Shown: in pieces, positions 51,677-59,202 of the stretch | How the letters are laid out: the number at the start of each line of letters is the position of its first letter | How positions within the stretch are numbered: the stretch's first letter is position 1 | From: Bacteroidota bacterium | GTDB taxonomy: Bacteria; Bacteroidota; Bacteroidia; Cytophagales; Cyclobacteriaceae | Direction of reading: 5' to 3' | DNA: 64,000 nt | NCBI GenBank assembly: GCA_018266435.1 | Contig: JAFEAL010000002.1 | Coordinates: 1 to 64,000 of the forward strand | Translations under genes and position numbers: made by a program | The notes under the pieces: generated by a model | Told to the model about the DNA's origin: nothing | Databases searched by the model: none | What the model saw: the letters and a program-made list of their open reading frames with translations, nothing else

Positions 51677-52384
51677 TCAACCTAGCCGTTTGGCAGCCTC
51701 CTCCCAGTTGACCAAGCTCCACCAATTAGCAACATACTCGTTTCGCTTGTTTTGGTACTTGAGGTAGTAGGCATGCTCCCACACATCAAGGCCAAGCAAT
51801 GGGGTGCCTTTCAGTTCTGAATGATCCATCATTGGGTTATCTTGATTGGGGGTGCTTCCTATTTTCAGTTTTCCTTCGTGCTTGACCAGCCAAGCCCAAC
51901 CTGAGCCAAAGCGGGTCATTGCTGCTTTGGTAAACTCTTCTTTGAATTTATCGAACGAGCCAAATGACCCGCTGATCGCTTCACCAATTTTTCCGGAGGG
52001 CATTCCTCCTCCGTTTGGTTTCATCACTTGCCAGAAAAAATTATGGTTCCACGCACCTCCCATATTATTCTTCACTTTGGAAGATAGTTTGGAAGCGTGA
52101 TCAAAAAATTCTTTTTCGTTTTCATACGAAATTTTTTCTGTGACAATCGCTTCATTTACATTCTTGACATACGCAGCATGGTGCTTGGTGTAGTGAATTT
52201 CCATGGTTAGTGCATCAATGTGAGGCTCTAAGGCGGCATACGGATAGGGCAAGGTTACTTGCGAAAACTGAAAAGCAACCGGCCAAGCATAACCTTCAGA
52301 ACTCAAAAGTGGAGTAACGATAGAAGCAACTGCAACAGTTTTGACAGAGTCTTTTACAAATTTTCTTCGACTAATGTTTTTCAT
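51677..52384 (-). CDS. Fe/Mn superoxide dismutase with Tat signal
   Basis: The enzyme converts superoxide to oxygen and peroxide. Metal ligands are His in 'HYTKHHAAYVKNVNEA', His in 'GAWNHNFFWQVM', and Asp and His in 'LLGLDVWEHAYYLKYQN'. The N-terminus 'SRRKFVKDSVKTVAVASIVTP' is a twin-arginine signal, so it is exported folded with its metal to the periplasm. The mature part (about 35-235) has normal length. It is a single gene. Which metal is used cannot be read safely; the Gln/Gly context is mixed. Confidence 0.93.
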   Translation of the reverse strand: MKNISRRKFVKDSVKTVAVASIVTPLLSSEGYAWPVAFQFSQVTLPYPYAALEPHIDALTMEIHYTKHHAAYVKNVNEAIVTEKISYENEKEFFDHASKLSSKVKNNMGGAWNHNFFWQVMKPNGGGMPSGKIGEAISGSFGSFDKFKEEFTKAAMTRFGSGWAWLVKHEGKLKIGSTPNQDNPMMDHSELKGTPLLGLDVWEHAYYLKYQNKRNEYVANWWSLVNWEEAAKRLG

Positions 52385-52514
52385 GTTATTTTAATTTAAA
52401 GGAGGTCAGAGAAAGAATAAATTTACTCAATTTTTTTTAGCTTGCATTTACGCTGATTCTCAAGAAACCTTTTCCTAAAGGAAAAAAATTTAGAGGCTGA
52501 AAAAATAAAGAACT

Positions 52515-53486
52515 ATGAATGATACACTCTACAATGAAATACCCTCACTCGACTTAGCCGATTTTACCGGAAACGATCCGGTCAAAAAGAAAAAATTTGT
52601 GGCTGACCTCGGAGCTGCATACAATAACATTGGATTTGTGGCGGTTCGCAACCATTATCTTTCCGATGAATTGAGTGCAAAATTATATGCCGTGATCAAA
52701 AAGTTTTTTGCTCAGCCTGATGCCGTTAAGCAAAACTATGAAATAGCAGGGTTGGCCGGTCAGCGTGGCTACATCGGCAAGGGGAAAGAACACGCCAAAG
52801 GTCGCAACACCGGTGACCTGAAAGAATTTTATCACGTAGGCCAAACGGTGGAAGATAACGATCCGATCAAAAAAGAATACCCCGATAATGTGTGGCCAAA
52901 CGAACTACCCGAGTTCAAAGAAATTTCGCTGGAGGTATACACACAGTTGGAAAAAACCGGTGTGCAAATGCTACGTGCCATTGCGTTGTATTTAGGCTTG
53001 CCCGAAAATTATTTCGATGCCAAAGTAAAACACGGCAACAGCATCTTACGTCCAATTCATTACTTCCCCATCGAAAATCCCGATGCTGTTCCGCCTGATG
53101 CCGTACGCGCTGCCGAACATGGCGATATTAATTTGATCACACTTTTGATGGGCGCCAGTGCCGATGGCTTGCAAGTGCTGAGGCGTGACGGAAAATGGAT
53201 ACCCATTACTGCGCTACCCGATCAGTTGGTGGTAAACGTGGGCGATATGCTTGAGCGGCTCACCAATAAAAAATTAAAGTCCACCATTCACCGCGTGGTT
53301 AACCCTCCACGTCATTTGATGAACCACCCGCGCTATTCTATTCCTTTTTTCATGCACCCACGCTCAGAAATGGACCTAACTGCTTTGCCCTCGTGTGTGG
53401 ACATTGAACATCCCAAACTGTGGGACGATACCACGGCTGGTGAGTTTCTCAACCAGCGATTGAAAGAAATCGGTTTAAAAAAATAA
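52515..53486 (+). CDS. 2-oxoglutarate/Fe(II) oxygenase, isopenicillin-N-synthase-like
   Basis: The N-terminal DIOX_N-like region starts 'IPSLDLADFTGNDPVKKKKF', and the C-terminal jelly-roll has the iron site H-x-D in 'AEHGDINLITLLM' (about H202, D204). The distal His is in 'STIHRVVNPPRH' and the 2OG-binding R-x-S in 'NHPRYSIPFFMHP'. The 323 residues match proteins of the plant-type or IPNS-type oxygenases found singly in bacteria. 'GLQVLRRDGKWIPI' is typical. The substrate is unknown. It is followed 5 bases later by the chromate-transporter family gene, probably co-transcribed. Confidence 0.88.
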   Translation: MNDTLYNEIPSLDLADFTGNDPVKKKKFVADLGAAYNNIGFVAVRNHYLSDELSAKLYAVIKKFFAQPDAVKQNYEIAGLAGQRGYIGKGKEHAKGRNTGDLKEFYHVGQTVEDNDPIKKEYPDNVWPNELPEFKEISLEVYTQLEKTGVQMLRAIALYLGLPENYFDAKVKHGNSILRPIHYFPIENPDAVPPDAVRAAEHGDINLITLLMGASADGLQVLRRDGKWIPITALPDQLVVNVGDMLERLTNKKLKSTIHRVVNPPRHLMNHPRYSIPFFMHPRSEMDLTALPSCVDIEHPKLWDDTTAGEFLNQRLKEIGLKK

Positions 53487-53491
53487 CAGCC

Positions 53492-54697
53492 TTGAAAGAG
53501 AAGGTTCGTTATACCGATTTTCTCAAAGATGTTTTGGTGTTATCGGTTTCCTGCTTTGGCGGACCCCAGGCACACTTTGCTCATTTTGAACACCTGCTGG
53601 TAGAAAAAAGAAAATACCTGACCGAAGAAGAACTGATTGAAGTGAATGCATTGGGCCAGGTATTGCCGGGGCCTACTTCCACTCAAACATTAACGGCCAT
53701 TGCTTATCGTTTAGGTGGGCCGAATTTAGCTTACCTCACCTTGCTGATCTGGATGTTACCGTCTGTGATAATCATGACGGCTGCCGGTATGTTGATTGCC
53801 AGTTTTCAGGCCAAACAAATTTCCCTGCAGTTTACGCGGTTCATCCAGCCAATGGCTGTGGGGTTTATTGCTTACAGCGCGTTTGTTATCATTAACAAAA
53901 CAGTAAAACACAAACGCACTTTTATCATTATGTTGCTGGCCGGTATCCTTTCATTCATCATTCAGTCTCCTTACATATTCCCCACCATTCTGTTGATTGC
54001 GGGCTGTGTTACGGCCTTCAATTACAAAGCACACCCACGTGAGCCTAAACGCAAGGTGGAAGTATATTGGTCGAATCTGTTTTTGTGGATCGGTGTGTTG
54101 ATCTTTGCGGCTCTGCTTGGAAGTTTGACTAAAGCCACACCGGAGCTATTGCCCATTCGTCTGTTTGAAAATTTTTACCGTAACGGAAGTCTGGTATTTG
54201 GCGGAGGGTCCGTACTTACACCGATGTTATACACCGAGTTTGTGCAGTTTAAAAAATATTTGTCGTCAGAAGATTTTCTCTCAGGCTATGCACTGGTGCA
54301 GGCATTGCCAGGCCCGGTGTATTCGTTCAGTTCATACATTGGTGCTATATCCATGAGCCCGTTTGGCAAAAGCGGAGAAATGCTGGGTGCTGTTTCGGCT
54401 GCGGCCGGGATTTTTTTGCCCGGCACCTTTTTGATATTCTTTATGATTCGCGTGTGGGATCGGCTGAAATCGTTTCGCGCCATCCGCGCCTCACTGGAAG
54501 GAATCTTAGCGGCCAATGCCGGGCTGGTAGCCACAGCCGCAGTGATCTTATTTCTTCCTTTAGTGAAAGACGAGCCGCTGAAAAATATTCTACTCAATAC
54601 TGGCATAACACTGGCAACTCTTGCACTTACCCTGTTCACCCGTGTGCCTTCCTGGGCGGTGATTGCAGGCGGATTAATTTTGGGAGTCGTGCTGTAG
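53492..54697 (+). CDS. chrA: chromate transporter (CHR) family membrane protein
   Basis: The 401 residues contain two homologous halves. The first has 'VSCFGGPQAHFAHFEHLLVEK' and 'LGQVLPGPTSTQTLTAIAYRLGG'; the second has 'VFGGGSVLTPMLYTEF' and 'ALVQALPGPVYSFSSYIG'. The FGG...PGP pattern defines the CHR family (long, two-domain type, about ten helices). CHR members export chromate, but in many bacteria the real anion is unknown (sulfate-like). The start is TTG 53492. It follows the oxygenase gene closely. Confidence 0.87.
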   Translation: MKEKVRYTDFLKDVLVLSVSCFGGPQAHFAHFEHLLVEKRKYLTEEELIEVNALGQVLPGPTSTQTLTAIAYRLGGPNLAYLTLLIWMLPSVIIMTAAGMLIASFQAKQISLQFTRFIQPMAVGFIAYSAFVIINKTVKHKRTFIIMLLAGILSFIIQSPYIFPTILLIAGCVTAFNYKAHPREPKRKVEVYWSNLFLWIGVLIFAALLGSLTKATPELLPIRLFENFYRNGSLVFGGGSVLTPMLYTEFVQFKKYLSSEDFLSGYALVQALPGPVYSFSSYIGAISMSPFGKSGEMLGAVSAAAGIFLPGTFLIFFMIRVWDRLKSFRAIRASLEGILAANAGLVATAAVILFLPLVKDEPLKNILLNTGITLATLALTLFTRVPSWAVIAGGLILGVVL

Positions 54698-54785
54698 CCT
54701 TTTCAAACACGATTGGTTGTCAGTCATCCTATTGAAAAGTATCCCGCAATAAGTAAAAAAATCAATGAGTTGAAAATTCAAAACA

Positions 54786-56120
54786 TCATTGTTTCTTCGT
54801 GCGCTTGATGAAAATAAAATCTCCACCCTCATCGCCTGTGCTTTGCACCACACCAAACTGCGGTGTAGCCGGAGAGTTATTGGTAACGGGTTCGTAGATG
54901 CGGTAGAAAAGAGTTTGTGCCGGCAGAAATGGATCGTTGTTATCTTCCAACCGTTTGATGAGGTAATCGGCAAAAATACTTTTGTCGGGCACTTGTGATA
55001 AACTGCCGCTGGTCATGGCCCGTCTGCTCGGGTATTTGTACATCTCGCTGATCTTGGTAGCCATAAACTCCATCACCCCGCGCGTCCTGAAAATGCTGCC
55101 GCTGAAACACGCATCGCTGATCAGCAAAGTGTGTTTGGCCGAAATAGCGCCCAGGTAATCGCGCACAATGGTGTTGGGGATCCAATCGCTTTTGGATGTG
55201 GACCGGGCATCGGAAGGAAGCCAATACCCAAATCCTTTTTCTTTGTCATAAAAACCATGGCCCGCATAAAATATCAACACGTTGTCTTTGGGTGTAACCT
55301 CAGCCGAAAGTTGTTCAAACGCATCGATCACAGCCGAGCGTGGTGGGTTTTCGAGCAACCTGACATTTTTTGCATCAAACGCATATCGCTCCACCAACAA
55401 TTTTTTAATTCGGTTGGCGTCTTTAACCGGAAAAGCTAAGCCCGGTATATTGGGGCTCTCGTATTTGTACTCGCTCTCACCTATAATTAGCGCATAGTAA
55501 GTGGGTATGGCGCCTGTGTACTCTTGCCCCAGGTTATCCTTCAACAGGCGGTCAGTAGCTTCGCCTGTTTTATCGGCAAGTTTGCCGGTATTATCCTGAA
55601 TGGTTGGTTTGGGAGTTTCAGTTTTAGTGGCTTCTGGTTGGGGTGTGGCCGTAACAACCGGCTCACTTTGTTTTTGTCTTTGTGGTACAGGTTGGTTGGC
55701 CACAACCTTGATCGTGTCTGTTGCTTTTTTTGTTGTGGGTGATGTTATTCCGACTGCTTGTTGACTTAATGCATTCTTATCAATCTGATTTTCACTTTGG
55801 TTTTTCGAGGGATCTTTAACTGTCTTATTGGCCTGAAGTTGTGTTTCATCTGTTCGTTGTTTGGAATAATCTTTTACTTCAGATATTTTTTGATCTTGCT
55901 TGTGATGCTGAACTGTTGAACCTTCAGTATGCAATGATTGCTCAGCTACAGTGGACAGCCCAATGATGATTTTATTTGAAATCCCAAAAGGCATAGATTT
56001 TTTCAGCGGTGCTGAGCCCTCAGATGAACTGCGGCTAAGTGTATTGTTTATTGAAAATGTTTGAGAAAACCCATCTGTGGTAACACAATAAATAAAAAAA
56101 ATAAAAAAGAATATTTTCAT
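54786..56120 (-). CDS. exported caspase-like (C14) cysteine protease
   Basis: The signal peptide is followed by a long low-complexity linker rich in Gln, Thr, Lys and Pro (about 30-200). The caspase-fold domain (about 205-444) starts 'YYALIIGESEYKYESPNIPG'. The catalytic His is in 'VLIFYAGHGFYD' (about H288) and the Cys in 'LLISDACFSGSIFRTRG' (about C337). The dyad is intact. It overlaps the secreted beta-sandwich gene upstream by 4 bases, so the two are translationally coupled. Being exported, it is more likely a periplasmic or surface protease than an intracellular death effector. Confidence 0.88.
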   Translation of the reverse strand: MKIFFFIFFIYCVTTDGFSQTFSINNTLSRSSSEGSAPLKKSMPFGISNKIIIGLSTVAEQSLHTEGSTVQHHKQDQKISEVKDYSKQRTDETQLQANKTVKDPSKNQSENQIDKNALSQQAVGITSPTTKKATDTIKVVANQPVPQRQKQSEPVVTATPQPEATKTETPKPTIQDNTGKLADKTGEATDRLLKDNLGQEYTGAIPTYYALIIGESEYKYESPNIPGLAFPVKDANRIKKLLVERYAFDAKNVRLLENPPRSAVIDAFEQLSAEVTPKDNVLIFYAGHGFYDKEKGFGYWLPSDARSTSKSDWIPNTIVRDYLGAISAKHTLLISDACFSGSIFRTRGVMEFMATKISEMYKYPSRRAMTSGSLSQVPDKSIFADYLIKRLEDNNDPFLPAQTLFYRIYEPVTNNSPATPQFGVVQSTGDEGGDFIFIKRTKKQ

Positions 56121-56749
56121 TTTTCTATGTTGATGTTATAAAACACCAAATGATTTTCTGACAATGTAAACTCAATAGATGCTAAGCTATCAAACTCTGG
56201 CGGCACATTTTTGAGAATTATCTGATGCCGTGTACGTTTGTTTTTACTTCCTTCTAAAACGTTATTTTTAATAGTAGCTATCTTATTGCTTTCATTTTTT
56301 AGGTTGGTCAATATAAAATTAACAGCTAAAAAATTTCGGTCAGATTGACTATCAATTTCAAAAACCATCAATATATCATTACCCTGTCGGGTTAGGCTGA
56401 TCATTTCAAAATTTGACTTATCACTCAAAATAAAACTCTGAGCTACCACTACTTTGAAACTCATCCCCTTTCCTTCCATATTTTTTCCTGGCCAATTAAT
56501 CTGTTTATTGGATCCCGCTTTAATATACTTGTCAACATCACCATCGGCATCTAAAATTTGGCTATACGTTTTTCCATCATCTGATGAGACAAATAATCTA
56601 ATATAAAATTCTCTACTCAATTGCTTATTGGTGAACAAATCATACAGCACAATGACCGTTCCGTTTTCATCAAAAGCCCTCACATTGGTTACAATTTGCG
56701 CATGGGCAGAGAAGCCAAGGCTGAGCAGAGCGAAAATCAATTTATTCAT
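56117..56749 (-). CDS. secreted beta-sandwich protein coupled to the caspase-like gene
   Basis: The 210-residue protein has a signal peptide (about 1-17, SAHAQ). The N-terminal half is a beta-sandwich: 'VTNVRAFDENGTVIVLYDLF', 'LFVSSDDGKTYSQI' and 'YIKAGSNKQINWPG', a layout seen in Bacteroidota proteins that accompany caspase-family genes (DGGKTY..GDVG..GxNKxIxW type). The second half ('NDILMVFEIDSQSDRNFLAV') is also strand-rich. The overlap with the caspase gene suggests a partner, substrate or adaptor. The function is unknown. Confidence 0.75.
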   Translation of the reverse strand: MNKLIFALLSLGFSAHAQIVTNVRAFDENGTVIVLYDLFTNKQLSREFYIRLFVSSDDGKTYSQILDADGDVDKYIKAGSNKQINWPGKNMEGKGMSFKVVVAQSFILSDKSNFEMISLTRQGNDILMVFEIDSQSDRNFLAVNFILTNLKNESNKIATIKNNVLEGSKNKRTRHQIILKNVPPEFDSLASIEFTLSENHLVFYNINIEK

Positions 56750-56859
56750 GTTTAATTTTCATTGTTTAGGGTCGCCTGCCGTATGCTTGTCATGCGGCAT
56801 TTTATGCGGTAAAAATCAAAAAAACCAGGCAATAATACCAACTTGTTGTTTTGAAATAA

Positions 56860-58434
56860 CTACTTCGCATACGCCACACTGCGCATTTCGCGGATGACGG
56901 TCACTTTGATCTGGCCGGGGTATTGCATATCGCGTTCTATTTTTTGCGAGATATCAAAACTGAGTTTGCTGGCGCGCTCATCGGTGGCTTTTTCAGCATC
57001 TACAATCACGCGCAGTTCGCGGCCTGCCTGGATGGCATAACATTTTTCAACTCCTTCAAAACTCAACCCTACCTGCTCCAGTTCTTTTAGTCGTTTCATG
57101 TATTGCTCCATCACTTCACGTCTTGCACCGGGCCGGGCCCCAGAGATGGCATCGCACGCTTGTATTATGGGTGATATGATGCTGGTCATTTCAATTTCAT
57201 CGTGGTGCGCCCCGATGGCATTGCAAATCACCGGGTGTTCTTTGTATTTCTGGGCGAGTTCCATGCCCACAATGGCGTGGGGTTTTTCCAGTTCTTCGGG
57301 CCACACTTTGCCGATGTCGTGCAAGAGGCCTGCCCGTTTGGCTTGCTTTACATTCAGCCCCAATTCTGAAGCCATGATGGCACAGAGGTTGGCCACTTCG
57401 CGCGAGTGTTGCAATAAATTTTGTCCATACGATGAGCGGAAGCGCATGCGTCCAATCATCCGCACCAAGTCAGGGTGCAGCCCGTGGATACCCAAGTCAA
57501 TGACGGTGCGCTCGCCAATCTCATTTATTTCGTCTTCAATATTTTTAGCGGTCTTGGCTACAATTTCTTCAATTCGTGCCGGGTGAATACGACCGTCTTG
57601 CACCAGGCGGTGTAATGAGAGGCGAGCTACTTCTCTCCGTACCGGGTCAAATCCTGAAATGATAATGGCTTCGGGTGTATCGTCTACAATAAATTCAACA
57701 CCCGTGGCGGCTTCTAAAGTTCTGATGTTGCGCCCTTCCCGGCCAATGATTTTTCCTTTGATGTCATCGCTCTCGATGTTGAAAATAGAAACACAGTTTT
57801 CTACGGCCTGCTCAGATGCTGTGCGTTGAATGGTTTGTACAATAATTTTTTTAGCTTCTTTGGTGGCGCTCAGTTTGGCTTGTTCCATGATGTCTTTGAT
57901 GTAGCTGCTCGCCTTGGTCTGTGCTTCTTCTTTCATTGACTCAACCAACTGATCGCGCGCCTGATCGGCCGTGAGTTTTGAGATGCCCTCCAGCACGGCT
58001 ACTTTTTGAGCATTGAATCGGTCCAGTTCTTCTTTTCGTTTTTTTACTAATTCATGTTGTTGAGCCAGGCTCTGGCGCTCTTCATCTACATCTGCTTCTT
58101 TGCGTTTGAGTTGTTCCAGTTCTTTGTTGAGTTGTGCTTCCCGTTGTTTAACTTTTTGTTCGTTGGCAATGATCTGGCTTTTTTTACGGTTGGCCTCGTC
58201 TTCAAACTCCTGCTTCATCTTGATGAGTTTTTCTTTAGCTTCGATGATGCGGTCTTTCTTAATGTTTTCGGCCTGAAGTTCGGCTTCTTTGATGATTAGC
58301 TTTGATTTTTCTTCGAGTTCAATTTTGTTTCTGCGCAGTCTTCTTTTGTAGATAAAATTTCCGAAAAGCAATGCCAAAATAATAGTCGCAGCGAGGGCAA
58401 TCGATGCGATCGTGATGATTTCCATGGATTCCAT
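56860..58434 (-). CDS. rny: ribonuclease Y
   Basis: This membrane-bound endoribonuclease begins mRNA decay. An N-terminal helix (about 6-28) is followed by a long charged coiled coil (about 35-200). Then come a KH domain with '[21 protein letters not shown]' and an HD domain with '[17 protein letters not shown]' and '[15 protein letters not shown]'. The C-terminus ends '[17 protein letters not shown]', as usual. The 524 residues are standard. It is downstream of zapA on the same strand (80-base gap). Confidence 0.97.
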   Translation of the reverse strand: MESMEIITIASIALAATIILALLFGNFIYKRRLRRNKIELEEKSKLIIKEAELQAENIKKDRIIEAKEKLIKMKQEFEDEANRKKSQIIANEQKVKQREAQLNKELEQLKRKEADVDEERQSLAQQHELVKKRKEELDRFNAQKVAVLEGISKLTADQARDQLVESMKEEAQTKASSYIKDIMEQAKLSATKEAKKIIVQTIQRTASEQAVENCVSIFNIESDDIKGKIIGREGRNIRTLEAATGVEFIVDDTPEAIIISGFDPVRREVARLSLHRLVQDGRIHPARIEEIVAKTAKNIEDEINEIGERTVIDLGIHGLHPDLVRMIGRMRFRSSYGQNLLQHSREVANLCAIMASELGLNVKQAKRAGLLHDIGKVWPEELEKPHAIVGMELAQKYKEHPVICNAIGAHHDEIEMTSIISPIIQACDAISGARPGARREVMEQYMKRLKELEQVGLSFEGVEKCYAIQAGRELRVIVDAEKATDERASKLSFDISQKIERDMQYPGQIKVTVIREMRSVAYAK

Positions 58435-58514
58435 AAAAAGGTATTAGGTGTTAAACAATCACCCGTTTGAGCTGATAACTCGAAGTTGAAAGGAATGGAA
58501 TGAGAGGGGATAAA

Positions 58515-58802
58515 TCAGATTGCCTGCGAAACCAGCCGGTTAAGGTTATCCAGCTTTTCCAGCACGGTTTGGTCTATGCTGTTCAGGTTTTCTTCGTCCG
58601 CTATTTTATCTACCAGGCAATCAAAAGCTACCATTGCCAGCAGGTCTTGTTTATCATCAATGCCGAATTTTTCGCGGTAAATTTTTATTTTTTCATTGAT
58701 GGTCTTTCCCGCCATCCGCACGCGCTCTTCTTCGGAGCGCTTTACCTTCATCGGATACTCGCGGTCTGCAATTTTTATTTTAACAGATAGTTCGTCCATC
58801 AA
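58515..58802 (-). CDS. zapA: cell division protein ZapA
   Basis: The 95-residue FtsZ-associated protein starts 'MDELSVKIKIADREYPMKV', with the typical globular head of ZapA ('SEEERVRMAGKTINEKIKIY'). 'DKQDLLAMVAFDCLVDK' follows, and the C-terminal coiled coil is 'DQTVLEKLDNLNRLV'. It bundles FtsZ protofilaments at the division ring. It lies 8 bases downstream of a coiled-coil gene and upstream of rny, an arrangement common in Bacteroidota. An alternative start is the first Met at 58802. Confidence 0.9.
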   Translation of the reverse strand: MMDELSVKIKIADREYPMKVKRSEEERVRMAGKTINEKIKIYREKFGIDDKQDLLAMVAFDCLVDKIADEENLNSIDQTVLEKLDNLNRLVSQAI

Positions 58803-58810
58803 AGTTTACC

Positions 58811-59107
58811 TTATCGGCTTACGTTAGCGATACATTTATCTATTTCGCGGATATACTCATCCACTTTTGCTCTCAAATCCGAAATACTTTCATCTTCCGG
58901 GTTTATATAATCTACAATTTTAGTGATTTTAATCTGATTTTTAAAATTGGTCAGCTGTTCCTCGCGTTTGCGCAAGTCGGTGCGCAATTCGTGGTTCTCC
59001 AGTTTGATGGTGCGGATTTCGTCTTTCAGTGATTTCTGTTCATTGATCAACAGCATGATCTTGCGCTCGAGGCCGTTGAGGTTGGTTTTTATTGCTTCTT
59101 GATCCAT
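58811..59107 (-). CDS. small coiled-coil protein, ZapB-like position
   Basis: The 98-residue protein is a single heptad-rich coiled coil: 'LNGLERKIMLLINEQKSLKDE' then 'LENHELRTDLRKREEQLTNF', with a C-terminal helix 'LRAKVDEYIREIDKCIANVS'. It resembles ZapB-type division coiled coils by size and composition only. It is 8 bases before zapA on the same strand, so a divisome partner is plausible. There is no catalytic motif. It is conserved before zapA in Bacteroidota as far as I recall. Confidence 0.75.
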   Translation of the reverse strand: MDQEAIKTNLNGLERKIMLLINEQKSLKDEIRTIKLENHELRTDLRKREEQLTNFKNQIKITKIVDYINPEDESISDLRAKVDEYIREIDKCIANVSR

Positions 59108-59202
59108 TTGATGTGCTTATGTGTGTGTGTTGACGTTTGCCACTGGCTAATTTATATCCTGAATTCTGTCAACTGCTTACTTTTTTATTACTTGTCATAA
59201 TC

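Noticed and set aside
53492-54697. Chromate resistance operon
   Set aside because: Only the CHR-family transporter is present, with no chrB or other metal genes. The family often has other anion substrates, so resistance is not claimed.
54786-56120. Caspase gene as part of an intracellular defence system
   Set aside because: The protein has a signal peptide, and no defence genes (nuclease, TIR, gasdermin) are nearby, so an abortive-infection role is not supported.
57098-57586. 162-codon plus-strand ORF inside rny
   Set aside because: It is antisense to the KH/HD region of ribonuclease Y, whose motifs are intact. The translation has no family features and is a shadow frame.
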